Source: Lactococcus petauri
GTDB lineage: Bacteria; Bacillota; Bacilli; Lactobacillales; Streptococcaceae
Assembly (NCBI RefSeq): GCF_002154895.1
Contig: NZ_MUIZ01000005.1
Location: forward strand, 124,001 to 188,000
Length of the DNA: 64,000 bases
Direction: 5' to 3'
This document shows, in pieces, positions 1 to 7,386 of the stretch. Below the pieces are notes generated by a model. It had not been told where the DNA came from and did not search any database. It saw only the letters and a list, made by a program, of their open reading frames with translations. The translations under genes and the position numbers were made by a program. Every line of letters starts with the position of its first letter. Position 1 is the first letter of the stretch.

Positions 1-720
1 CATCTTCACGAGATCAATTTGTGGTGGATTGCCTCCCGCCATACCAAAGAAAATCAGGCTTCCTCTGTTCCTCAAAAGCTCTAAATTTTTATTCACAGTG
101 CTGCCCACACCATCATAAACCGTATCAAATTTAATAGACAACGCTTGTCGCCACTCATCCGTTCGGCTTGGATAGACTTGACGCACTCCACGAGAAAGGG
201 CCAAAGCTTGTTTTTCTGCATTTGATGCCGTACCATATACTTCCATACCATCTGCCACAAGAATTTGAGACAAGATCTGCCCGACACCACCGCTAATTCC
301 TGTAACAAATACTTTGTCCCCTATTTGATTTTTCCCTAAATCATGCGCTAAGAAATCTGCAGTCAAACCTTGAAGACCAATACTGGCGGCTAACTTTAAA
401 TCAATATTATCAGGCAAATAAATCAGCTTTTCTTTAGGCACAGCAACATATTCAGCATTAGCAAAGGGAACATCGACAAAAAGAACTTTTCTTCCTTTCT
501 GCTTCCCTTCGACAATTTCACCAGAACCTTCGTATCCATTAATATAAGGATGATGTTCCTCGATATGATAGCCTCCTCGGCGACGATAAATATCTGCAAA
601 ATTGAGACCAATATATGCCGTTTTGACTAAAACTTCATCTTCTAGCACTTGTGGCAAGGGAACTTTGCCATATTGAAGGACATCACTATCCCCAAATTCT
701 TCAAAATACAAAGCTTTCAT
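1..720 (-). CDS. Quinone oxidoreductase / zinc-independent alcohol dehydrogenase family, C-terminus off window
   Basis: Reading the minus strand from 720 gives 240 uninterrupted codons to the window edge. The N-terminus MKALYFEEFGDSDVLQYGKV is a GroES-like medium-chain dehydrogenase start. A Rossmann glycine motif, TGISGGVGQI, lies near residue 145, and FFGMAGG near the left edge is typical of NADPH:quinone reductases. No structural-zinc cysteine cluster is seen, which favours the quinone oxidoreductase (QOR) branch. The product is expected to be a cytosolic NADPH-dependent reductase of quinones or enones; the substrate is unknown. Its ATG shares one base with the stop of the upstream U32 gene (TGATG), so the two are probably translationally coupled. 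The gene is truncated by the window only. Confidence 0.85.
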   Translation of the reverse strand, partial: MKALYFEEFGDSDVLQYGKVPLPQVLEDEVLVKTAYIGLNFADIYRRRGGYHIEEHHPYINGYEGSGEIVEGKQKGRKVLFVDVPFANAEYVAVPKEKLIYLPDNIDLKLAASIGLQGLTADFLAHDLGKNQIGDKVFVTGISGGVGQILSQILVADGMEVYGTASNAEKQALALSRGVRQVYPSRTDEWRQALSIKFDTVYDGVGSTVNKNLELLRNRGSLIFFGMAGGNPPQIDLVKM

Positions 721-1643
721 CATTTAATTTTACCTGGGTCTAAGTCATAGAAACCATGTGATAAAGTACGGCCTGCTGGATGAAGTTTACGCACTTCTTC
801 TTCAAGCTGAAAGGCCTTATCTGCAGTGAAATTTCCTGCTTCAATGGCCTTTTTCGCTTCTACAAACAACTTCGTAATGGCCACAAAATCCGCACCGCGT
901 GTAAAAATACCGTCCAGTTTCCAATGGTCAAAGCCCATTTTTACCAGTTCCGAGAGCTCGCTCATCATATTAAGATCATCGTTAGCAAAAATGTGTGTAC
1001 CATGATTGTCTTCAAAGATACTATAGTGGGTATCTTCCTTTTTGGGTTCCGAAACAAAAAGATTACGTTCACGATCTTTTCCTGTCTCTTCTGTCTTAAT
1101 AAAATTGTAGTAATTTTGCACTAAAGGACGTTTACTTTGATGGATAACAGTTGCTCCATAAACCAATACCTCGCCGGGTACATCTAAGTTTCCTGTCATG
1201 GCTTCAAGTTCCGGTTTGGGAAGCTCGCGTGCTAACACAGCTTCGACAGCACCTTGGCCCGCCCAGAAGTTGATTTGGCGGCTTGAAGTCACCATGGTAG
1301 AAGCATCATAAGTAAAAGGCAAGTCATATTTGTCTCTTTGAAGCACGAAGATAACTCCTGCATCTCCTACGGCTATGCGATCTACTTGAATATCTTGCAA
1401 GAAGTCTAAGTAGGGTTTTATTTTAGCCATCATATCAACGTGCATCAATGCATTTACAGCAACAGTCACTGTTTTTCCTGCTTCATGTGCAAGAGCTGTA
1501 ATCTCACGAATTTCATCGTAGCTAAGCGCTGTAGGTAAGCGTAACCCAAACTCGGCTTCACCAATATAAAGGTTGTCAGTTCCAGCAGCAAGTAGAGCCT
1601 TGGCTTGCTCCACACTTTCTGCGGTAGTAGTAATTTTAATCAT
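720..1643 (-). CDS. Peptidase U32 family protein, YrrN/TrhP1-like (tRNA wobble-uridine hydroxylation)
   Basis: A 307-residue protein with a TIM-barrel-like N-terminus (AGTDNLYIGEAEFGLRLP) and conserved U32 segments. Family knowledge: short U32 proteins of this length in Firmicutes correspond to B. subtilis YrrN (TrhP1), which works with YrrO in prephenate-dependent 5-hydroxyuridine formation at tRNA position 34. Older annotations call them collagenase-like peptidases. The longer YrrO partner is not adjacent; a quinone oxidoreductase follows with a one-base stop/start overlap. The start lacks a Shine-Dalgarno sequence. A TATAAT box ends 7 nt upstream of the ATG, so the mRNA is predicted to be leaderless. 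Role by homology only. Confidence 0.8.
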   Translation of the reverse strand: MIKITTTAESVEQAKALLAAGTDNLYIGEAEFGLRLPTALSYDEIREITALAHEAGKTVTVAVNALMHVDMMAKIKPYLDFLQDIQVDRIAVGDAGVIFVLQRDKYDLPFTYDASTMVTSSRQINFWAGQGAVEAVLARELPKPELEAMTGNLDVPGEVLVYGATVIHQSKRPLVQNYYNFIKTEETGKDRERNLFVSEPKKEDTHYSIFEDNHGTHIFANDDLNMMSELSELVKMGFDHWKLDGIFTRGADFVAITKLFVEAKKAIEAGNFTADKAFQLEEEVRKLHPAGRTLSHGFYDLDPGKIK

Positions 1644-1650
1644 AGACTAA

Positions 1651-1656
1651 ATTATA
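1651..1656 (-). promoter_or_regulatory. Extended -10 (TGA-TATAAT) for a leaderless U32 mRNA
   Basis: TATAAT preceded by TGA lies exactly 7 nt before the ATG at 1643, with no ribosome binding site possible between. No convincing -35 box is seen. The expected transcription start falls on or next to the start codon. Confidence 0.6.
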
Positions 1657-1743
1657 TCACTATTTATCGCTCTTGACACGTCAGATTTTCATTTTATTTT
1701 ATTTTCCGATTAACAAAAAAGTAATATAAGACATGAAATTGTA

Positions 1744-1772
1744 TTGCAAACATTTACATAATTTGTTATGAT
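1744..1772 (+). promoter_or_regulatory. Promoter of the DUF3270-like gene
   Basis: A -35 TTGCAA (1744-1749), 17-bp spacer and -10 TATGAT (1767-1772) preceded by TGT. It is followed by a leader of about 35 nt and an AGGAAAA-type ribosome binding site before the ATG at 1816. Confidence 0.6.
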
Positions 1773-1815
1773 GTAGTATAGAGCTTAATTATCAGGAAAA
1801 CTTAGGAAAAAAACT

Positions 1816-2094
1816 ATGGAATTAAAAAATTTAAACGATTTCTATGAGAAGCAAGAATACTATTCATATGATGAGCTACATGAACAAGAAAGCCATCTTA
1901 CCAAACGTGTGCACGAGCTGACTTTCTTTCTTAATGTCGCAAGCTTTTCAGTCATCATGGCAATGATGGTCTATATTTTTATTACAATGACAAGCAGTTT
2001 AGTTGCTGTTCCAGCTGCTCTTGTTGTTGGTTTTATCGTTTTCCTTGTTTGTAAAAAAGGAATCAAAAAGATTGTACACCTCCTCATGAAATAA
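1816..2094 (+). CDS. Small two-helix membrane protein, DUF3270-like
   Basis: A 92-residue protein: a charged, Glu/Tyr-rich N-terminal 35 residues, then two hydrophobic segments (about 36-57 and 60-78) and a lysine-rich C-terminus. Length and layout resemble the DUF3270 family of streptococci and lactococci, whose function is unknown. It is monocistronic, with its own promoter and a terminator immediately after the stop. Assignment to DUF3270 is from pattern memory. Confidence 0.65.
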   Translation: MELKNLNDFYEKQEYYSYDELHEQESHLTKRVHELTFFLNVASFSVIMAMMVYIFITMTSSLVAVPAALVVGFIVFLVCKKGIKKIVHLLMK

Positions 2095-2114
2095 TAAATT
2101 TTATGTTCTAACAG

Positions 2115-2140
2115 AAAAAACCTCAAGAAGAGGTTTTTTA
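2115..2140. terminator. Bidirectional intrinsic terminator
   Basis: CCTC/GAGG stem flanked by an A-run and a T-run (AAAAAACCTC-AAGAA-GAGGTTTTTT) between the convergent DUF3270-like and rlmA genes. Confidence 0.8.
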
Positions 2141-2959
2141 TTTTTGCCCGATTAAAACTTGCACATGAATAGTTGCCTGGGTGGGGGGATTTTTTCTTGC
2201 TGCTTCTTTTATCTTAGAGGATACCGCCCATTCTAAAGGACTCATTTCCAGAAAATCTAAACGAAGGGCCTCAGGAATCTCAAAACTATAATGAAGTTCT
2301 TTTTCCACGGCATTAGGATATTCCTGCTCAAAGCGTTGAATAACCTCTGTATTGTCATAGTTAACTGGAAAGCCATATACTTTACGCAACTCTTGAAGAT
2401 AATATTGATCTGGTACAATCTTGATGATATTCCCCCCTGACTGTAACACTCGATTAAACTCTTTATAGTTTGAAGGTGTAAAAATATTTAAGACACTCGA
2501 AATAGAAGCATCAGCAAAAGGTAGTCTTGTCAAATCTGCCAAACTTAGAAAAGCTGAAAAAGGCAAATCAGTCGCCATTTCAATACCATCTTTTGCAATA
2601 TCAAAGCCAAATTTGTTCCCTTGGTAAGACAACAACTCCAAAAACTTGCCTTCACCTGTGCCCACATCCAACAAATTGCCAGGTAAAAGGGCTTTTTCAA
2701 TTTCCTTAAGTACAGGTGTGTACATGCCAGCAGCGATTAAGCGACGTCTGGGTTCAAACATCTTCTTTGTATAATGTTCCGTATCTGCTTTTGTTTGTAA
2801 AAAGTTAACATACCCTTTTTTATTTAAATTGAAGGTATGCTTATTCTCACAACGCAGTGCATAAGGCTCCAAAGCAAAGGAAGCGCGGCATAAAGGAAAG
2901 CTGAGACTTTCGAGATTTTTTTCTAAATAAACATAGGCTTTTTCAATTTTTTTTAACAT
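2138..2959 (-). CDS. 23S rRNA guanine-N1 methyltransferase, RlmA(I/II)-type
   Basis: A 273-residue class I SAM methyltransferase. After an N-terminal zinc-ribbon-like region (FPLC then RCENKHTF) comes the conserved GYVNFL segment, then the SAM motif LLDVGTGEGKF. Family knowledge: RlmA(II) of Gram-positives methylates G748 in the macrolide/tylosin tunnel, while RlmA(I) targets G745. The first of the four usual zinc ligands appears to be Phe instead of Cys. An in-frame extension to 3133 exists but has no homology-like content and no ribosome binding site. The ATG at 2959 lies 6 nt after a TATAAT and aligns with the family N-terminus, so the message is probably leaderless. It converges on the DUF3270-like gene. 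Confidence 0.8.
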   Translation of the reverse strand: MLKKIEKAYVYLEKNLESLSFPLCRASFALEPYALRCENKHTFNLNKKGYVNFLQTKADTEHYTKKMFEPRRRLIAAGMYTPVLKEIEKALLPGNLLDVGTGEGKFLELLSYQGNKFGFDIAKDGIEMATDLPFSAFLSLADLTRLPFADASISSVLNIFTPSNYKEFNRVLQSGGNIIKIVPDQYYLQELRKVYGFPVNYDNTEVIQRFEQEYPNAVEKELHYSFEIPEALRLDFLEMSPLEWAVSSKIKEAARKNPPTQATIHVQVLIGQK

Positions 2960-2965
2960 AAACCT

Positions 2966-2971
2966 ATTATA
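2966..2971 (-). promoter_or_regulatory. Extended -10 (TGC-TATAAT) for a leaderless rlmA mRNA
   Basis: TATAAT preceded by TGC, 6 nt before the chosen ATG. There is no Shine-Dalgarno sequence in the gap (AGGTTT only). Confidence 0.6.
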
Positions 2972-3148
2972 GCATTTCATCAGATGCTTTAACTTTTCTG
3001 AATCCAAGTAATCCCATAAAGCGTAGGAATCACAAATATCCAAGAAAATATTTTTTCTATTTATGCAGTATTTTATATCAAATCGCATGCCTCGTTTGCT
3101 ATACACTAGCTTTTTATTCATTAAAAACAGCAAAGCTACTTTTTTTGT

Positions 3149-3154
3149 TATAAT
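3149..3154 (+). promoter_or_regulatory. -10 box of cutC
   Basis: TATAAT 35 nt before the cutC ATG, with a proper AAAGGA ribosome binding site in between. The -35 is weak. The divergent rlmA promoter lies about 180 bp away. Confidence 0.5.
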
Positions 3155-3188
3155 AAAGAAAAAGTCAGAAAAGGAAATAAAGAAGCCA

Positions 3189-3815
3189 ATGATTATTCGT
3201 GAACTTTGTGTTGAAAATTTTACTGAAATTCCTCAAGCAATTGCTGCAGGAGTCGAGCGTATTGAACTTTGTGATAACCTTGCTGTGGGTGGAACAACAC
3301 CAAGCTATGGCGTCATTCAGCAAGCCGCTGAATTTATCGGAGACCAAAAGACAACCTTAGCTGTTATCATCCGCCCACGTGGAGGCAATTTTGTCTATAA
3401 TTCTTATGAATTAAAAATCATGGAAAATGATATTCTCAAAGCTATCGAAGCTGGTGCACAAAATCTCGTTTTAGGCGCTCTAACAGAAGATAATCAAATT
3501 GACGTTGAAGCCCTTGAAACACTCATGGTGGCCTCTCAAGGACTTCCTGTAACCTTCCACATGGCCTTTGATGAGATTGAGGACCAGCATGCAGCCATCG
3601 ATACATTGGTCGAAGCTGGCGTCGAAAAAATTCTTATGCATGGAGACAGTCTCGACAAGCCACTCAATACCGAAAAAATTGCAGATCTTATTAAATATGC
3701 GAAAGGAAGAATTGCTATAATTATTGGTGGTGGAGTAACTGTTGATAACTATGAAGAATACGCAAACTTAACAGGTACAAACTTTGTCCATGGAACAAAA
3801 ATTATTGCAAAATAA
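3189..3815 (+). CDS. cutC: CutC family protein
   Basis: A 208-residue TIM-barrel protein starting MIIRELCVENFTEIPQAIAA. Conserved features include the ELCDNLAVGGTTPSYG segment and IRPRGGNFVY. The start at 3189 is chosen because AAAGGA lies about 13 nt upstream and the family begins here; the longer frame to 3063 crosses the promoter. CutC is historically linked to copper tolerance, though a direct copper role is disputed and the biochemical activity is unclear. Monocistronic, with a terminator directly after the stop shared with the convergent ecsB. Confidence 0.88.
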   Translation: MIIRELCVENFTEIPQAIAAGVERIELCDNLAVGGTTPSYGVIQQAAEFIGDQKTTLAVIIRPRGGNFVYNSYELKIMENDILKAIEAGAQNLVLGALTEDNQIDVEALETLMVASQGLPVTFHMAFDEIEDQHAAIDTLVEAGVEKILMHGDSLDKPLNTEKIADLIKYAKGRIAIIIGGGVTVDNYEEYANLTGTNFVHGTKIIAK

Positions 3816-3816
3816 A

Positions 3817-3840
3817 AAAAAACAGCTTAAGCTGTTTTTT
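3817..3840. terminator. Bidirectional intrinsic terminator
   Basis: AACAGC-TTAA-GCTGTT stem with A-run and T-run flanks between the convergent cutC and ecsB. Confidence 0.8.
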
Positions 3841-4865
3841 TATTTGCCCTTCAAACGCATTTTTATATAAAATTTCACTAACAGGAAATTCACCAGTAAA
3901 AGTACAATCAGATAAAGGCGTGGTTGCAGGAAGACTAAACCAAAAATGACTTCTACGACTGTCGCGAAAAGCATTATACGTGAGAGGACATTTTTAATTG
4001 CTGCAAATTTTGATGATTGACGGAGTGGATAAATTCGCGTCAACACTTGGTACTCAAAAGAATCTTGGAGGGCAAAAAGTTGAAAAAGCAACAAATAATT
4101 AAAGACCGATGCCAAAATAACCGCAAGAATCGGGTTACCAATAAAAATTAAAGAAAGTACACTAAGAGCAATCAAACGCAACGTCAGCGAGAGATAGTCT
4201 CCAGAGCGCAAAAAAGCACGACTAAAGAGATACTCATAGGTTCGCAGCGTTTTCGGTAAGAGAAAATCTAAATATTTGCGACGACGGCTTTGTGTTTTCA
4301 GTCCTTTAACATTGGTAAAAAGGGCAAAAAAGCGTAATGTATTCGTTTTGCGGTTTTCTTCGTAAGCAATAAGTCTCTCCCAAGAAATAATTCCATTGGG
4401 CATGAGTTGACGTAAGCGAAGGCCTAAACCAGCTGCTTTTAACAAAACTAAAAGAATAAACCATAGCAAAAGATAGAAGAAAGACCATTTTAAAAGAGGC
4501 GCTACAATTCCGACTAAAATAAGACTAATAAGCGCAGGGAAAAGAAGCGAACGCAAGCAAGACAGAAGTAAATGTTTGCGCACTGCTTTCTCTTGCGGTA
4601 AGAGAAACACCTTATCCGCAGGTTCCACGAAGCTGGCCAATCTTCCAAAAATCTGACTTAAAATGGTGATTAAAAGAACTAAACCAACTTTTCCAGCAGT
4701 ATTTAAACTGTGAGCTTGTAAAAATTGAGCATACTGTACGGCTAAAGCGCCCAATAAAATCATCAAAAAGAGAACAAAATGATCATTAAACACATAACGC
4801 AAATATTTGAGATTTTGCCGATAGTATACTTTGCGGCGTTCTTCAAATAAGCTATTCATGAGCAT
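3840..4865 (-). CDS. ecsB: ABC transporter permease EcsB
   Basis: A 341-residue polytopic membrane protein starting MNSLFEERRKVYYRQNLKYL after two extra residues, as in EcsB. Several strongly hydrophobic segments lie between about 30-125 and 220-335. It overlaps the end of ecsA by up to 14 bases. A second ATG at 4859 is an alternative start; AAAGGTG stands 5 nt from the first and 11 nt from the second. EcsAB is an exporter-like ABC system that in Bacillus affects secretion, intramembrane proteolysis by RasP, and competence; the natural substrate is not established. Confidence 0.85.
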   Translation of the reverse strand: MLMNSLFEERRKVYYRQNLKYLRYVFNDHFVLFLMILLGALAVQYAQFLQAHSLNTAGKVGLVLLITILSQIFGRLASFVEPADKVFLLPQEKAVRKHLLLSCLRSLLFPALISLILVGIVAPLLKWSFFYLLLWFILLVLLKAAGLGLRLRQLMPNGIISWERLIAYEENRKTNTLRFFALFTNVKGLKTQSRRRKYLDFLLPKTLRTYEYLFSRAFLRSGDYLSLTLRLIALSVLSLIFIGNPILAVILASVFNYLLLFQLFALQDSFEYQVLTRIYPLRQSSKFAAIKNVLSRIMLFATVVEVIFGLVFLQPRLYLIVLLLVNFLLVKFYIKMRLKGK

Positions 4866-5592
4866 TTACACCTTTCGTCAATTCTAAATAAATTTCATCA
4901 AGGCTGGCATCTTCCTTGCCAAATTTGGCACGCAAATCTTCCATCGTTCCCGTAATCAATACCTTACCTTCATGAAGGATGACAAATTTGTCACAGAATT
5001 TCTCTGCTGTTGAGAGAATATGTGTACTCATCAAAATCGAAGCACCAGCATTACGCATGGAAAGCATAAGTGTGATTAAATCTTGAATCGCTAAAGGATC
5101 TAATCCTAGAAAGGGTTCATCAATAATGTAAAGACTTGGATCCGTCAAAAAGGCGCAAATAATCATTACTTTTTGCTTCATTCCTTTAGAAAAATTGACC
5201 GGGAACCAGTCTAACTTATCTTCCAAACGGAAGGTTTTTAGGAGTTCTTCTGCCCGAGGCATTGCTTCTTCTACAGGAACTCCATAAGCTAAAGCTGTAA
5301 GCTCAATGTGCTCACGCAAAGTTAGTTCCTCATAAAGACTTGGTGTTTCTGGAATAAAGCCAATCTTTTTACGATAACCTTCAAGATCTTCTTGGAGCGT
5401 AATTCCATCCAATTCGATCTGACCTGAGTAAGGCGTGAGCAGTCCCATAATTTCCTGAATAGTTGTTGATTTACCCGCACCATTAAGACCAATAAGTCCA
5501 ACCAGTTCTCCATCCGCTATCTCAAAGCTTACATCTTCAAGAACCGGATTACCAAAGTAGCCTCCAGTCACGTTATTTATTTTTAGAGCCAC
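4852..5592 (-). CDS. ecsA: ABC transporter ATP-binding protein EcsA (GTG start)
   Basis: A 246-residue nucleotide-binding domain: Walker A GLNGAGKST, signature NFSKGMKQK, Walker B IIDEPFLGLD and H-loop MSTHIL. The GTG at 5592 is preferred because GGAG lies 8 nt upstream and it gives the usual MALKINN-type N-terminus; the ATG at 5616 has no ribosome binding site. It is cotranscribed with ecsB, which overlaps its stop. Confidence 0.88.
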   Translation of the reverse strand: MALKINNVTGGYFGNPVLEDVSFEIADGELVGLIGLNGAGKSTTIQEIMGLLTPYSGQIELDGITLQEDLEGYRKKIGFIPETPSLYEELTLREHIELTALAYGVPVEEAMPRAEELLKTFRLEDKLDWFPVNFSKGMKQKVMIICAFLTDPSLYIIDEPFLGLDPLAIQDLITLMLSMRNAGASILMSTHILSTAEKFCDKFVILHEGKVLITGTMEDLRAKFGKEDASLDEIYLELTKGVNAHE

Positions 5593-5696
5593 ATTAATAT
5601 CTCCATTTCTAATCAAATTTAGTATAAGTTAATTTTATCATATCCCAACTTCTTTTGCTTTCCTCTAATGTAATCTCTTTTTCTTAATTTTTCTAC

Positions 5697-5731
5697 TAAA
5701 AAAATGAGGGACTATGTAGAAAAGTCCCTTA
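5697..5731 (-). terminator. Intrinsic terminator of the HAD-rgg unit
   Basis: On the minus strand GGGACT-TTTCTACAT-AGTCCC is followed by TCATTTTTTT, just after the rgg stop. Confidence 0.8.
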
Positions 5732-5735
5732 TCAT

Positions 5736-6590
5736 TCATGCACTTGATTTGTTGCTGATTTTCTCAAAATCTTTTTGGAAAACTTCCCGTAGTTCTAAAG
5801 CACCGATTTCGGATAATATTTTTAAAGCACGTGCAGTCAGTTTTTTACCCGTAATTTGGTTTTCAAACGCGTATATCCAACATCCCTTTACAAAAAGGGA
5901 GGATATTCGAACATAGGTGTCAAAGACTATCGTTAATTCTTCAAACGCTTTGAGAAACCGTTCTGAATCATCTCTGTAGCCGTGACGTATCATTACAAGT
6001 GTCGCTCGGAGAACAACACGAATAAGCAGATTTCTAAATTCTGTTATTTCTTTCAAGTAATGTTCGTTTTGGGAAAGCATTTGCCCTACAAGATTTTGCA
6101 ATAACCTAGGATCAATCTCCTCTAAGGTATTCACTAAAATATAGAGTTCATAACTATGCCAAATATGATAGCTTTTTAATCTGGTTTCAATATAAGAAAC
6201 TTCCACTGGAGATAAATGACTATAACAAGCTTTAGCAGAAAGTGCAATAACTTTATTTTCTTCTAAATCATATTCAATATTGTCTAAATAGACTTGCTTT
6301 AATAAAGAGAAGTTCTTGTTAAAATAAGCCTGCTCTATTTTCTTAAACTGATTTAACCAATAATCTTCTTCATCATTATTGAGCATCAGCATATAAGATC
6401 TGAACGTTGTATGCATTTCCTGCAAGGCAAGATCTAGTTTATCAAATGAAATCAGTGTTTTTCCATTTTCAAAGGAAGATATAGTTGACTTTGATAAACC
6501 AATGCGCTCAAAATCACGCAAAGAAAGTTTATGTTGGACACGTAATTTTTTAAAGATTTCCCCGTATTTTTTGTAAATCATAAAACTCAT
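5736..6590 (-). CDS. Rgg/GadR/MutR-family transcriptional regulator
   Basis: A 284-residue protein with an N-terminal helix-turn-helix (about residues 8-60, KLSLRDFERIGLSKSTISSF) and a long helical C-terminal domain of the Rgg type. Such regulators often bind short hydrophobic peptides that control their DNA binding. No short hydrophobic peptide gene was found on either side, so the ligand and target are unknown. It follows a HAD phosphatase gene by 45 bp and may share its promoter. An internal ATG at 6581 lies further from the AGGGGA and could be the real start. Confidence 0.8.
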   Translation of the reverse strand: MSFMIYKKYGEIFKKLRVQHKLSLRDFERIGLSKSTISSFENGKTLISFDKLDLALQEMHTTFRSYMLMLNNDEEDYWLNQFKKIEQAYFNKNFSLLKQVYLDNIEYDLEENKVIALSAKACYSHLSPVEVSYIETRLKSYHIWHSYELYILVNTLEEIDPRLLQNLVGQMLSQNEHYLKEITEFRNLLIRVVLRATLVMIRHGYRDDSERFLKAFEELTIVFDTYVRISSLFVKGCWIYAFENQITGKKLTARALKILSEIGALELREVFQKDFEKISNKSSA

Positions 6591-6634
6591 TCCCCTAAAG
6601 TTAAATAACTAAAAGTTTTATTCATACATCTCCC

Positions 6635-7276
6635 TTAAAGTTTCAGCAACTCGTCTACTTGTTTTATCAAAAAGTCGGGATGCTGGCCTGCTAATTCAGC
6701 AGCATCATGTGCACCCCAAGTTACAGCACATGTCTGTACTCCTGCGGCTTTCCCCATCTGTATATCGAAAATGGCATCACCAATCATTACGGTCTGATGC
6801 GTACTCAAGCCGTATTGTTTTACTATGTAGAGTACACCATCTGGTGCAGGTTTATAATTTTCTACTTGATCTGAACCAATCACACCTTCAAAATAAGAAG
6901 CAATCTCAAGAAATTCTAAATTTCTTTTTAAAGCTGTAGAGTGCTTACTTGAGACCACATAAAGCTTTTTACCGGAATGGCGCAGGTTTTGAAGCACTTC
7001 TTTTATTTGAGGGAAAAGTGTAAGATTTTCTTGCTCATATGCCTTATAGTATTTTCGAAAGGCACTTAACAACTCATCAAATTCTTCTTCCTTAAATGTA
7101 TGCCCCACAGCCATTTTCTTAAAAGACTTTTCAATCGGAATACCTGTGTAGTAGTTAATTGTCTCGTTTGAGGGAATACTTAAGTTAAACTGCTGAAAAG
7201 CAGCTTGTGTTGCCAATATACCCGTACTCCCCGAATTTGCTAATGTCCCATCGAAGTCAAAAATATACGCATCCAT
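6635..7276 (-). CDS. HAD-superfamily phosphatase (Gph/PpaX-like)
   Basis: A 213-residue haloacid-dehalogenase hydrolase. Motif I is DFDGTLANSG with the nucleophile Asp near residue 8, motif II VVSSKH near 105, and motif III/IV VMIGDAIFDIQMGK near 163. A helical cap follows motif I. The closest family is phosphoglycolate phosphatase/pyrophosphatase PpaX, but the substrate cannot be told from sequence. AAGGAG lies upstream of the ATG and a TATAAT at 7313-7318 serves as promoter. The Rgg regulator gene follows. Confidence 0.82.
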   Translation of the reverse strand: MDAYIFDFDGTLANSGSTGILATQAAFQQFNLSIPSNETINYYTGIPIEKSFKKMAVGHTFKEEEFDELLSAFRKYYKAYEQENLTLFPQIKEVLQNLRHSGKKLYVVSSKHSTALKRNLEFLEIASYFEGVIGSDQVENYKPAPDGVLYIVKQYGLSTHQTVMIGDAIFDIQMGKAAGVQTCAVTWGAHDAAELAGQHPDFLIKQVDELLKL

Positions 7277-7312
7277 ATTAAATTTCTCCTTATTTATAAT
7301 TTATTAAAAATT

Positions 7313-7318
7313 ATTATA
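7313..7318 (-). promoter_or_regulatory. Extended -10 of the HAD-rgg unit
   Basis: TGT-TATAAT about 35 nt before the HAD gene start, followed by an AAGGAG ribosome binding site. Confidence 0.5.
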
Positions 7319-7386
7319 ACATAGATTTGATTTTTTTAATGTTTTTAATCTATTTATCTTTTTATGGTTGGAAATGGTAGGATGCC

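Noticed and set aside
2960-3133. In-frame N-terminal extension of the RlmA-type gene
   Set aside because: It crosses the TATAAT that serves the gene, has no ribosome binding site and shows no family-like sequence.
5704-5916. Plus-strand ORF beside rgg as a possible signalling peptide
   Set aside because: It starts in the rgg terminator, has no ribosome binding site, and lies antisense to rgg.
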